In this document: in pieces, positions 10,201 through 20,435 of the stretch
Position numbering within the stretch: position 1 is the stretch's first letter
How the letters are laid out: every line of letters begins with the position of its first letter
NCBI RefSeq assembly: GCF_026151205.1
Contig: NC_087072.1
Location: 23,329,603 to 23,393,602 of the forward strand
DNA: 64,000 nucleotides
Direction of reading: 5' to 3'
Source of the DNA: Bolinopsis microptera
Taxonomy: Eukaryota; Ctenophora; Tentaculata; Lobata; Bolinopsidae
Program-made: the position numbers and the translations under genes
The notes under the pieces: model-generated
Databases searched by the model: none
What the model was told of the DNA's origin: nothing
The model's input: the letters and a program-made list of their open reading frames with translations, nothing else

Positions 10201-10711
10201 TCCCAGGTCCTGGATTTAAAAGTGACGTGTTACATATAATAAGCAATATTAGGTTCAGGGAGAAAGTGTAGATAACCAGAGCAGTAAGAACACCAATCCA
10301 TCTCAGAAAGAATTGGAATGATCTTCTCAGAGCAGATGATTTACGACACTTTAAATAATAAGATCCTTTATCAAAATATCTCAGAATAAATGCTGTCATA
10401 ATTATTAGGAAATACAGGTTAATACTACTATAAAGGCTGGGAAGATTACCAGGTCTACCAATATGACTAATATTCTTTAATCCACTGTCCACACGTGTTG
10501 ATAGATCCAACGAAATAACAATAATAAATAACAAAATATACAGATATAAAATTAGTGAACTGACAAATAATCCAATGGGTGAACATAACTGGGACAACAC
10601 AGACACGTAGCAGACTTTTCTTTTACCACAAACTTTTCGAACAACAGAATTAAACTTTCCAGTGCATATGCGGTGTTGCTGGTCATTTATTCCCATGTGT
10701 AGCAATGTCAC
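7235..10711 (-). CDS. LINE ORF2: endonuclease-reverse transcriptase, 1158 aa
   Basis: Uninterrupted protein for target-primed reverse transcription. Residues 1-165 hold three hydrophobic segments (around VSSLILYLYILLFIIVI, LYFLIIMTAFI, LVIYTFSLNLILLIIC), followed by a LNPGP motif. An apurinic-type endonuclease follows at about 170-410 (NETWL, GDMNLNC, SDHFGI). The RT lies at about 640-900, with GKAAGPDGI, RPISLT, GFVNGKSC, DFAKAFDSV, SGVPQGSILGP and catalytic YADD. A C-terminal CR1-like region ends with LLWNALP. The ATG at 10711 follows the ORF1 stop by about 100 bp. The intact frame implies recent insertion, but truncation of ORF1 makes this copy unlikely to be autonomous. CR1/L2 clade membership is inferred from the esterase ORF1 and RT motifs. 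Confidence 0.93.
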   Translation of the reverse strand: MTLLHMGINDQQHRICTGKFNSVVRKVCGKRKVCYVSVLSQLCSPIGLFVSSLILYLYILLFIIVISLDLSTRVDSGLKNISHIGRPGNLPSLYSSINLYFLIIMTAFILRYFDKGSYYLKCRKSSALRRSFQFFLRWIGVLTALVIYTFSLNLILLIICNTSLLNPGPGKKPISVFYNNVQGLINTRDLASVNPPLNMTKVHELHGFLYTNKPDIVILNETWLKKSILDSEILPSGYKIFRLDRSLKTHPWDPERPKRFRKNGGGVLIAHRFDLDVTSTRIAVVKAQAELLSVVLKLPTGRKLCISTFYRVGTLSDDNYVEFSNYFRTLALKKKIDKHVLIGDMNLNCVSWPAGETSCELQNGFLDFLTGDLGHTQLINEPTHKAGNVLDLLFTNVPNIINNLKILDHNEACLSDHFGINFGINFNVSRRKSPKRKVYNYTKANWDGLNFALRRVNWDNVAGSHDPHISWPLFKDVLIKLCIEYIPKKNVKCEFQPPWHDSDCDRVLRDKEKWREKANESGNESDLEKFRQYRKDFKRIMNEKMRLSVEDDSDSALISKKFWTHVKSKSKSTRIPETVRYGDRFRNTPVEQASLFNEYFYQQFSSSSSYDIDIDMSSSNNFMDLRFHVLDVLLILKGVKPGKAAGPDGIHGTVLKNCASTLAKPLTMIFNSSFVTGCVPEEWKLASVVPVHKKGEKGSVENYRPISLTCLVMKVFERCISEELLAACEGLIDCRQHGFVNGKSCTTQMVPFTDNLALALNNKSRSDIVYFDFAKAFDSVSHDLILRKLKNLYGIDGLMLRFLKSYLQDRRQQVVVGGAVSSMLPVQSGVPQGSILGPLLFVLFINDMFSCVSEDTNVALYADDTKIWRVIECFEDHYILQGDIDRLFAWSIDNKMTFHPSKCKVLSVTLQRNVLDNLPFNIYWYNLNEVIIDYVASHTDLGVIMNNRFLWGAHCDQLISKASSKLGLLKRTCHFTMDKRQKRAFYLTIVRSIFEHCSVIWCPQRSTHMSKFEAIQKRAIKWINGQQFDHYSDIVFYEKQKELKILPIRSKFIHNSITLFYKIVNDLVSISLPEYITVVEAGTMRYTRSTASVIEGLDTSTYTCSIVPNCDSFRNSFFYRTMLLWNALPAYVRQTEKISIFKTKLTEFLWSSDVCWPD

Positions 10712-10813
10712 GGTTGTGTTTTACCCAGGTGTATCTATCACTCAAAATTCACTTTTTAATACATCATCTAAATAATTTATCTAACAAATATGAATCATAC
10801 TTAAATACCAATC

Positions 10814-11246
10814 TCAGTAACCCAACGGATTAAACCATGTTGAGTGAATGAGAAAGATATAGTGTCTTGCTAACACACCCATACCCCTAGCATTGGGGTG
10901 AATATCCCACTTCTTGGATTCCAAACTATACTTGGGAAATAACTGGTAGTTCCTGCCGCCCCATGAACTAAGGAAACTACTAAAGACATCGAGGTAAAAT
11001 AATTTAAATTTGGAACAAAGACTAAAGAGTAGTTTGTTCATAGAGACCACGTTTTGTTCTCCCTTGGGGTTACCGTTAGCAGGTATAGGGAGGAGGGACT
11101 GGACAAAGATCTTTGCTGAAGGAGCTAAGGATTTAATTTTTGACATAAAGTTCTGCAGAGGGCTTTTAAGGTGTAATATGCCAGTCTGACAGTATCGAAT
11201 GTCGTTAGTCCCTACACACACAAACAGTTTCTTAATCTCTAGATCA
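10814..11246 (-). pseudogene. LINE ORF1 C-terminal SGNH esterase, truncated
   Basis: The readable part starts at the LINE truncation point and keeps two SGNH/GDSL blocks: VGTNDIR (block III, Gly-x-Asn-Asp) and WDIHPNARG (block V, with the Asp and His of the catalytic triad). The N-terminal block with the nucleophilic Ser is missing, so the enzyme cannot be active. Esterase-type ORF1 is characteristic of CR1/L2-group LINEs. It ends about 100 bp before ORF2 on the same strand. Confidence 0.82.
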
Positions 11247-11450
11247 GTACTTTAGTTAAGTTTTCGAAATTGTCCCACATTCAAACGACGATTTGGCGCC
11301 CCCCTAAGACGGCGCCCCCCTGCACAGCGGGGTCAGCAGGGCCCTTCGTTACGCCACTGGCCCTTACAGACGTGAAGAAAACCAAGAGAGACGAACTACC
11401 TGAGCCACGTGCACCCAAATGGATCCGTTTTGTCATACGTTGTATGACCC

Positions 11451-11503
11451 GCCGCGCACGAAGTGCGCGGCTCCCCCTGTAGCGTCGAAGACGCTACAGG
11501 GGG
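11451..11503. other. Two adjacent perfect hairpins with GAA loops
   Basis: GCCGCGCAC-GAA-GTGCGCGGC (9-bp stem, 11451-11471) is followed by CCCCCTGTAGCGTC-GAA and its exact reverse complement (14-bp stem, 11473-11503). It is preceded by CATACGTTGTATGACC, resembling the lead-in at 5440 and 42420. Confidence 0.9.
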
Positions 11504-11659
11504 TCATAGCCGTTTTGCAAACAATAACAAACCAAAAGGGAACTCAGTCAGTTCCCTCCACAATAAAGCGGCGCGCCATCCGTATTTGTACTGAATATTT
11601 GTGTGTCGCTAATACGAAATGTTTGCGGAGAACATGTCTGTTGCGTTAATTTGGATCCA

Positions 11660-13140
11660 GCCTTACTTCTGAATTCGATCGACCTTTATCACTAAATTAT
11701 TCACTAAATGGTTTTGAGCTTGAAGTTGAATTATTCTAGTCCAGTTTATCTACTCGATCTACCGTTAGTCATTTCGCTTCTTAATAATTGCTGTTGTTTA
11801 GTGTTTAGGTAGGAATTATAGGATAGCTTTCGCTTTTACAGCCATCTGCACTGTAATGCACGTCGAATGAATGTATGGAGATTTGGTCTTGTTTGAGCAT
11901 TTCATATCAGTTAATTAAAAGGTAATTATACCTGTTATTGTATAAGTATAAAAGGCATGTAATATTCTAAACTTCGATATTAAAACACTTTGTTCGGTTT
12001 GTGTAGACGTAACTTTACTGTAACCTGCTCATGCCTATCCTGATCCCAGAATTATTATCAGTTTTATTATATCAGTATGTTCAACAGGTCAGACGCTTTA
12101 GTAATAGTAATATAATGTGATGTATGATATCGACAATTGTGACTTGTGGTTTAACCTGCATAATCTCCTCTCCCAATGATTGATAAATGTTCACACCTGG
12201 CGTCTTCATGGGATTGATTCCCTTAAACAATAAACCCAACGCACACAATAAGCAACTTATATGTTATATTAGTATTACATCACCATTTATCAATTAGTAT
12301 ATCAAAATATTGTAATTTTGTATGGCTGAAATGTAACGCTTGATTTATATATATAATAATTAATCGAATTTTCAAATGAAAAAAACCAGTATCTCTATTA
12401 GATGTCTTGCAGTCGAAAATAATGCTGGATCGTTGTTCGACCTTATACTTTTCTGCTGAAGCTCCATGACGGTCAACACGTATAATACCTCTCTTGGAAC
12501 CTATTTCAATTTGTACATGCTCAAAGGATGAAACCCGAAGGTGAGTTGTAGACTTATTCTAATATTCTCGTAACATCTCACTGCTTCCCTATTTACCCCT
12601 AACTTAAGTGCTTGTGAACCACATCAAAACCCTGATTTATCATACACGACGATTAATCGCACAAGTTGTCTTTCTCTCAAACAGCAAACTGTGCAGTAAA
12701 TCGTGGTGTTACTGTACATGATTTGCCTGGTGAATACCATGATTACAACAATAAGTTTATGATAACAATTCTTCTAACCCTTAACACATTACGCCCACAT
12801 TGCAGTTGATGAACAGAGAAAAAGTCATATCTTGGGATATGGACCGATATATCAGTTGATCTTCGAATAAGAGGTGAGAATTAATTTTAAATATATCGAG
12901 TTTGTAGGGTTTAATTATATTATGAGGTCCTATTATGCATCATATAATGGGTTCGAAATGATACTATCATGCCCACACAAGTCAACATATCAGAATAAGT
13001 CAAGTTACACGGCCACAAAGATTTTCCAATCAAACAATGTACCAGTCCTGCTTGAGTTGATCGGCTCTATATAATATATCAGATTTGTCTTAGTTTGTTG
13101 GTCAACTGCTGTCAGAATCAAGTTTCATGACCCCCCACCC
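11660..13140. other. AT-rich intergenic, no feature seen
   Basis: No supported coding frame, RNA gene or recognised repeat. A long poly-C tract follows at about 13148-13164. Confidence 0.5.
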
Positions 13141-13171
13141 TGAAAGACCCCCCCCCCCCCCCCCTCACACA

Positions 13172-13660
13172 GACAAATACTACTGATAAACATCCTGACT
13201 AATATACTGATGTAATCTAGCAGTTTGGCTAGAACTATGCCAACTATAATTTATAGGTGAACTGTGCTGAAACCGTGCCAGATTATCTGGCATTACTAAA
13301 ATATTGCTTGTGATTGTTAATCAGTCACCCGTCTAATTGTAGATGATGGTTATCACTGTAATAGTCCGGAGGTCGCAAACTTGCTCTGTTCCTCAACCCA
13401 TATCGTGGTTCTGGTTCCGATATCTCTTGATCACTTGATGGTTCTGTTCTCCAGCATCCAGCTGATCTGTGCCTTTATCACTATAGTCTCGAAAGACACG
13501 ATGCAAACGTTCAGTTTTTACTCTCCTGTACTTCTAAAAATCCGCTCCATCGATCACTTTCTACTTTAATTATTTAATTCCGTTAGAGGAGTACTCCTTA
13601 TTGATATGCAGTAGCTGATAGACTCGCAGTCCCTAGCCGTGTACTTGTCCGAGCAATTAA
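13172..13660. repeat. Segmental duplication, copy 1 (uninterrupted)
   Basis: About 490 bp from GACAAATACTACTGATAAAC to GTGTACTTGTCCGAGCA. It is nearly identical to 14908-16843, which carries a hAT insertion. It lacks a ~36-bp segment (CTCGGTTGGGCCTGGG...) present in copy 2. It contains the empty target site GATCTGTGCCTTTATC. Confidence 0.9.
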
Positions 13661-14099
13661 AATCAATTACGGTTTGTGCTGATAGAAGAATAATGATAGT
13701 GCGGGAATGTGGCAGTGTAAATATGAACCTGGAATTTAGGATGTGTGGCTTATCCATTAATATTATTATTAGTTGCCGCTAGTCTGTACCCAGTTTGTTC
13801 TGGCTTTTTTGTGTACAAGACGTATATACATATCATAGTTTATTTTTGTAATATCATATAATATATAGTACGTAATAATAACCATATGACTAATAACTAA
13901 TTAACTAATTGACTAATTAACTAATTAACTAATTAGCCAATTCACTAAACTAATAGGGGGGGGGGCAGTAATATGACCGTTATATCCAGTAACTGTCAAA
14001 CCCGTTGTGATCTTCTTAGTCCTGGAATATTATGTAATAGGAAACTGGGCCACGTGTCATTGTCATTTTCACTCTGCAGGTCAAGAGCATGCGTTTTGT

Positions 14100-14907
14100 A
14101 GCCGATTTAAAAAGGTTTATGGAAAAAAGTTTGGGTAGGGTGCTTACATTTGCATTTACAGCATAAATTGAGAGTAAAGGTTCTTTAAAGAACAAGCGAA
14201 AATCTGAAATATGTGGTGTTGCACTCGGCTAACCAGGAAGCTGCAGTCACGTGATCTGAGTTTGCAGAGGGCGCATTTTCTGGGATGGTCATACGGATTT
14301 GTTGAGTGACTGAGCTACGGAAGTGTTTGTTTCGGTGCATGAGAATTAGTGTGTTTTTTACAATAACACTGTGCACGGTGAGCATACCATTGTCATTGAA
14401 AAATTGTTTAGTGTGCTCTGGCAGTCGACCGTCTTTGTAAAAGTAATTAATGTAACCTGGCATTACTGCCCTGATACCCTGTTTTTGTCGTGAGAAGAGT
14501 GATTCAATATGATTTTTTGCTGCAAACCCCCATATAATTGAACAGAAGTTTAAATGCGATTGAACAAAACTTTGATATAACTGTAGCCTTATTTGAATCG
14601 GTAGGTGATATAATTCCTACAGTAGGTGACATAATTCCATCATTTTTTCTAACAGCTGCGATATGCTTAGACCATGTTAATTTATCATCCATTATAACGC
14701 CAAGAAACCGTGCTTCCCTTTTACGATCTAATTGTGTGTCTGCAATATGAATATATGGAGTATTGTCAGTATTTCTAACACCGAAAATCATATAGCAGGT
14801 TTTTAGATTAAGTGAAAGCCCATTACAGTCAACCCAGCATACAAACTCGTGGCAGAATTGGTTGAATTTTGTATCGTGTGCATTTTTACCTTTTATTAGA
14901 TGTTTAA
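14100..14907 (-). pseudogene. LINE reverse transcriptase 3' fragment
   Basis: Broken frames encode only the C-terminal RT/thumb region of a non-LTR element: WVDCNGLSLNLKTCYMIFG, then EARFLGVIMDDKLTWSKHI, followed in another frame by a tail with PEHTKQFF and ILMHRNKH. A short internal repeat (GTAGGTGAYATAATTCC twice, about 14600-14640) adds to the disruption. It lies between the two copies of the segmental duplication. Clade not resolved. Confidence 0.7.
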
Positions 14908-16843
14908 AGACAAATACTATAATAAACATCCTGACTCATATACTGATGTAATCTAGCAGCGTGGCTAGAACTATGCCAACTATAACTGATAGGTGAACTG
15001 TGCTCGGTTGGGCCTGGGTAACACTCAATCCCAGTCTTGAAACCGTGCCAGATTATCTGGCATTACTAAAATATTGCTTGTGATTGTTAATCAGTCACCC
15101 GTCTAATTGTAGATGATGGTTATCACTGTAATAGTCCGGAGGTCGCAAACTTGCTCTGTTCCTCAACCCATATCGTGGTTCTGGTTCCGGTATCTTTTGA
15201 TCACTTGATGGATCTGTTCTCAAGCATCCAGCTGATCTGTGCCCAGTAATCGACCGGGATTCCCGGTACCGGGAATCCCGGTACCGGGATTGGCAATTAT
15301 GAGCTATCCCGGTCCCGGTCAAATGCTGATTTATGATCCTGGTCTTGGTCCCGGTCCCGGTTAATTCAGGATTCTTGGTCCCGGTCCCGGTCAATCACTC
15401 AAATTTGCCGGGATTTTGGCCGGGATCTTTTACATAATTTCATTCACTGTGATTTTAAGTTTTTCCTTTCATTCATTGTGAATTTCATCTTTAAATATCC
15501 TCTGAGCCAAATAAAACAATGTTTAAAATTGCTAAACAAGTTTGAGTAATAAATTATGATCATGAATTAACCAATAATCGACCGGAATTCGCGGTACCGG
15601 GAATCCCGGTACCGAGATTGGCAATTTTGAGCTATCCCAGTCCCGGTCCCGGTCAAGTCACATTTTTCATCCCGGTCCTGGTCCCGGTCAAATTATGCGG
15701 ATCCCCCAGACAACCATAACACGAGGTCAACGAAAATATGGAATATAATAACCCCTAATTTAAAATCTTTGATTATTCTGTTAGTATTTCTTGCCTGAAA
15801 TCCAGACTGAAATCTTCACTACTTGCCAACCATCATTGTCATGCCGTGTGTGACTGGACAAATAAAGATTTTGATATTTGTAACCTTAAAATTTCGTAGG
15901 CTCCTGCAGGGATTCCACCTGACCACCAAAATTTCATGACCAAATCGACTTACTCTGCCAGCGTATTCCTCTGTCAAGTTAAATGTGATGTGTGAGTGAG
16001 TAAGTGTAGTGTAAAGAGATCCTATTTTTGTATCCAATTTGAATTCTAATAAAGACCCTAAGCATTATGATCAAATTTTTAGTACAATAGTTATATCAGG
16101 GTTGACATCTATGATTAATATTATAACCCAATATTCATTTTTTTCCTCCCCTAAATTTAAACCCACGGCCCCCACTTAGACATTTAGCCATGATTTAGTA
16201 TTGAACACCCAAAATACTTACCGTCCTTAATAATTGTAAAGACCATTTGTTACAAAATAGCTGCTAGAATAGTACATGCCAAATATTCCCTCTTACACCC
16301 ACAAATTATAATGCCTAATTCCTATCAACGCCTCTAGTTTGGTCATTAATCAACCAGACTAGCGTTCTGGTGTGTACAAAAGCTACCAGCCAGTAAATTC
16401 CTTGCCCCGCTAGTTGATTGTCAAAAAATCATACAGCTCAGAAAAAATGGCCATTTACCACTAAGATCAGACTAAGAGCATTATATGTTTTCATTTGTTT
16501 AAATTTTATGCTGTAAAATGTGCTAAAACTTTGATTATTTGTTTAATTGATTATTTGTTTAATTGATTTATGATTCCGGTCCCGGTTAATTCAGTATTCT
16601 TGGTCCCGGTCCCGGTCAGGCTTGACATCATGTCCCGGTCGTTTACTGTCTGTGCCTTTATCACTATAGTCTAGCGAAAGACGCGATGCAAACGTTCAGT
16701 TTTTACTCTCCTGTACTTCTAAAAATCCGCTCCATCGATCACTTTCTACTTTAATTATTTAATTCCGTTAAAGGAGTACTCCTTATTGATATGCAGTATA
16801 GCTGATAGACTCGCAGTCCCTAGCCGTGTACTTGTCAGAGCAG
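14908..16843. repeat. Segmental duplication, copy 2 (split by hAT)
   Basis: Same sequence as 13172-13660, interrupted at TCTGTGCC by the element at 15244-16648. It diverges from copy 1 at only a few positions, so the duplication is fairly recent and the insertion more recent or ancestral with loss in copy 1. Confidence 0.9.
15244..16648. mobile_element. hAT-type element (family 2) with CCGGGA arrays
   Basis: Ends CAGTAATCGACCGGGA and, reverse-complemented on the right, CAGTAAACGACCGGGA. It is flanked by the exact 8-bp duplication TCTGTGCC, and the empty site is preserved in the paralogous segment at about 13455-13470. Subterminal regions consist of GACCGGGACCGGGACC-type repeats and GGTACC palindromes. 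A second, degenerate terminus-like block at about 15570-15710 suggests internal rearrangement. No transposase seen. Confidence 0.93.
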
Positions 16844-17227
16844 TTTATTAAAGAAACAGGTAACATTGCATAGTTTATAGTGTGTGTCACTGATAAAATC
16901 AGTAATATTTAAGGCAGATGCCAGATCCTGTAATAAAACGGAATCATAGCTTATAATATGTTTTTATAGATTACAGCGGCTACACTTATAAATTTGCTTC
17001 GCACACACCATACACATTTGTACATTCCATTGATAGATATATTCGCACGTGTGCGCGGCTTTGATCACGCCACAAATAATTGGCAAATATCATATTAGAG
17101 ACACACCGAATTATAGACCAAAATGTGTCTAAGAGTTTTATGTAAACCACACTTCCTTCAGCATTTCTGCCAAAATTTGAGTGCGCATCTGCATCACCGG
17201 AACTTCGACATTTTTCTCAGTATATAC

Positions 17228-18466
17228 GGTTCACGTACTGTAGTGCGACACGTACTCTAGTGCGACATGTACCCTAGTGCGAAACCTCCAAGATCGACCA
17301 TGTCGCAGTTGAGTACGTTACCTGGATCGTAGTGCGACACGTACCCTAGTGCGACAGAGAATGTTCAAGGCCGACACTGTCGCACTACAGTGCGCTACCT
17401 GGACTGTAGTGCGACACGAACTAAAGTGCGACAAAGCACTTTACACATTCACTAGGTCATGTTGCTGCATCTTCCTTCTCCAGCCGTCAAGATAGAGTCA
17501 GTGGATAGTCACCAGCTGCGTGAACAAGTTAGTCGAGGTGCTGTAGGTACCATCGATGACAAGATGAGGGGCCTCAGCTAAACAATCCATATTTTCCACA
17601 GGAAAGATCTTCTTCTCTCTGCTGAAAAGGTAGAATCCCAAAGAAGGAAGGTTCCGCCACCGTTCGTTCTGATGTAGTCAGGAGTTAGGAGCTGTGCGTG
17701 CCATCTTAGCGAGGGATTCCTGCTGACAGTTGAGTTTTGACATGGCTTCGAAGGAGAGGGGTCCAACAGCGTCAGCAATTAGGTGTTTCGTAGGGAGGTC
17801 AGTATCGGAGGCTTTCCGTTTCATGTTCTGCTTTGCTGTGTAGACAGAGTTTGCTGCAGGAGTAGGAGGGTGGGAATGGGTCTTCGTACTGGTCACAGTA
17901 GTGTCGTTCATCAAACTGAGAAGTACGGAGCAGATCTTCTCAGTGCATCGCCAGTAGGTCATGTCGTCGTGCTTCTAGGAATGAAGACATGTTGATGTTG
18001 TTCGATGCTTTGGTAGAATCATCGTGACCTTATATATGGCCCAAGCATATGAACTTGTTATCCCAATCGGAGATATACCTTCATACGATGCGTGATAGGA
18101 ATGAGGATCATATGCTGCTTACGAGTTACCCGGTGGATCACACACTGCATACGTGGCTTGAACTGACCCGAAGGGTTGTGATCAGTGGATCACTTCGAAA
18201 CACGTGATGTGAACCGACGAATCGTATTCTCAAGATCACTTCGAAATAAGTGACGTGAACCGACCCGACGAATCACTTAATGGTCCATAAGAAGGATAGG
18301 ATGTGACCTGAACTTGAAAATAAGTCAGGATATTTTGTCGCACTAGAGTACGCTACCTGGATCGTAGTGCGACACGTACTGTAGTGCGACAGAGGGTGTT
18401 TTTGTCGGACTTCGCACTAGAGTACGTGTCGCACTAGAGTACGTGTCGCATTACAGTACGATTACC
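17228..18466. mobile_element. Mutator-like element with TAGTGCGAC arrays
   Basis: The ends GGTTCACGTACTGTAGTGCG and (reverse-complemented) GGTAATCGTACTGTAATGCG are flanked by GTATATAC on both sides (17220-17227, 18467-18474). That 8-mer is palindromic. Subterminal arrays repeat CGTACTNTAGTGCGACA in both orientations, with CTACCTGGA spacers. The interior at 17455-18320 is unique and includes a transposase relic. Confidence 0.82.
17480..17962 (-). pseudogene. Decayed MULE transposase fragment
   Basis: Minus-strand frames inside the element. One gives LIADAVGPLSFEAMSKL followed by a stretch that reads like the region before a MULE domain. After frame changes another reads APHLVIDGTYSTSTNLFTQ, which resembles the MULE transposase start (hydrophobic, Asp-Gly-Thr, then LF.QL..IH). 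The frame changes are shifts, so it is non-functional. The assignment to Mutator-like rests on this motif plus the 8-bp flanking duplication. Confidence 0.5.
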
Positions 18467-18628
18467 GTATATACGTTGCGTGAATTGTCGAGTTGTACAG
18501 ACAGATCCGTCTGATAAAATCGATCTGCCGACACACAAAGCTTACAAAAGATTTTTGACGTTATTGAGTCCCATTAGGTGCCCTTTATGGCTGACTGACT
18601 TTTCCAAACTTTTCTACTACTGTCTTAA

Positions 18629-18800
18629 TATACAGGGTGGGCCAAAAGTCAGTGGGCATACGTTGGCCTTAATAGCTCCGCTGTGTTTTATATTTGAGAG
18701 CTGTTGCTTTGCAGATGGCATACTGTACTTACTGGTTCGAGGATTTCGTCGTCAAAATTTGAAAATTCGAATATTTTAGACCACGCCCATTCAATATTAA
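18629..18800. mobile_element. TACAGGGTGGGCCAAAAGT-type fragment
   Basis: Begins TACAGGGTGGGCCAAAAGTC, a form common at DNA-transposon ends, and shares TTTGCAGATGGCAT and GAAAATTCGAATATTT with 19876-20010. No second terminus was found. Confidence 0.5.
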
Positions 18801-19627
18801 AACACCTGTATTGTTTTCTCTGAACATGCTGAACGCTTTTTTTCAGAGACGGTAGATTATTAAATGTTGCATATGATCCGAAAACATGAGGCAAAACGGA
18901 TTAGAAATGACAAAGTTATCAAGCATTTTCTGTATCTCGTTAACAATATTGACTGGGTGATTATGTGACACCGTGAGACGACACCTTAATTTGGCACCCT
19001 TAAAAATTCCCATAATGTTTAACGGGGTGGTTAACGGGGTCACCTAATCACGTGATTAAGTAAACCAATCTCCTGATCACACGTAATGAATAAACTCGTT
19101 ATGCTTCATATCTCGGTCATCTGATAAGCTACAGTTCTAATTTTTTCAGGACAAACACAATTTAATAAAGTTTAGCTCGATTCGACTATCAAAACTATCG
19201 AATAAATGCAAAAATGAACCTTCATTTGTAACAAAAGAACTCTAATATTTATCGATTTGACAAATTCCTCGAACCAGTGGTGGTAGTAAGTCATACCAGA
19301 AAGAATTATTTCAATTGGGCATTCAGTGATTGAGCTATTAATTTTCTTGTTTGTCAAATATCTTTAGTTGTGAACATCGTTCAGGAAGACAATTTCACGT
19401 AAGATAATCAGTTAATTGGATAATAATCAATTAGCTAATGAGCAAAAATTTAAAAACTTTTTTATAGGCTCAAAATGATTGGAATAGCTTAAAACACGGA
19501 GAAAAGTAGTTTTTAGCTATCAGGAATTACTAAGTCGAAAGGGCTGAAACTGAAAAACGTTAACCACAGGGTATTAGAGTTTCATAATTAATTTATATTA
19601 ACTAATAAAGAATGGCTATTCTATAAT

Positions 19628-19860
19628 ATACACCAGATACACAACATTTTACTAGCTCTAATATTGTTCAGATACACCAGACTTTATTAGCTCTACTATT
19701 ATAATTGTGGAGTTACACCAGACGTAGACGTCACTAGTTCTTATATTGTTAATATACACCATACTTCACTAGTATTTATATTGTTACGATACACCAGACT
19801 TTAGTAGCTCTAATGTTGTTCAGATACACCAGAATAGCTCTAATATTATAGGTAGATATA
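19628..19860. repeat. Degenerate ~45-bp tandem repeat
   Basis: About six units built on ACACCAGACTTTAST, AGCTCTAATATTGTT and CAGAT. Units differ by substitutions and small gaps. Confidence 0.7.
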
Positions 19861-19875
19861 CTAGGAATGATAGAG

Positions 19876-20030
19876 GGGGGGGGGGCCAAAAGTCTCGTTA
19901 CACGTGTTTAATATTTGAAACCTGTTATTTTGCAGATGGCATTATGTAACTATTCATTCGAGGAGTCTGTTGTCAACATTCGAAAATTCGAATATTTCAG
20001 ACAATATTAAATCCCAATAATGTTTTATAA
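19876..20030. mobile_element. Second copy of the GGCCAAAAGT fragment
   Basis: GGCCAAAAGTCTCG after a G-run, then TTTGCAGATGGCATTATG and AAAATTCGAATATTTCAGA, parallel to 18629-18800. Confidence 0.5.
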
Positions 20031-20435
20031 TGATTTATTTTTCAGAAACTCAGCAACCGCTGCAAGAATTGGAATGCCGAAAATCATTTGAAAATTCTCG
20101 TCGATTATATGTGGGCCATGCGTTTGATCATCTATGGAGATTGAGGTCACTCTGATTTAGTTATTGAAAAGGAAATGTAAAACCAAGGTATGTGATAATG
20201 ATATATGTTGCAAGTGACCATGTGGTCAAGTATTCATTTCTAACCTCCGGTTTGTGCTACCAAGCATTGATTCAGTCGATATTGGTCGCTCTGCATGTTG
20301 TTTTAAGTTACTTTTCAAATACATCCAATGCTGGATTATATTAATGAGCTATTCATATAAAATAAATCCTTTTGGGTATGCTTAAACAAATCTTTACGTA
20401 TCATGAATCATCTAATGTGACTTAATATATTTCAG

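Larger units (their letters stand above)
6703..11246 (-). mobile_element. CR1/L2-type LINE, 5'-truncated
   Basis: The boundaries come from comparing the filled hAT copy with the empty one at 27653. The empty site reads TTTTGCTAG then TACTTTAG; here AAAAAAA (minus-strand 3' tail) abuts GCTAG on the left, and GATCAG meets TACTTTAG on the right, leaving at most a 2-bp duplication. The order on the minus strand is a truncated ORF1 esterase, about 100 bp of spacer, the EN-RT ORF, about 530 bp of 3' UTR and a short A-tail. Confidence 0.88.
6526..11359. mobile_element. hAT-type element (family 1) split by a LINE
   Basis: Terminal inverted repeats CAGTGGCGTAACG and CGTTACGCCACTG are flanked by an exact 8-bp target duplication, GCCCTTAC (6518-6525 and 11360-11367). 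The subterminal region carries repeated GGCGCCCCCCTG. Outside the inserted LINE (6703-11246) it matches the 289-bp copy at 27653-27941, so it is a non-autonomous MITE of about 290 bp. No transposase is present. Confidence 0.93.

Noticed and set aside
13148-13164. Long poly-C tract (and poly-G tracts at about 13957, 19876, 34301)
   Set aside because: Homopolymers without further structure; lengths may be sequencing-limited.
18480-18779. 99-codon plus-strand frame
   Set aside because: No motif, runs across a transposon-like fragment, no splice or promoter context.
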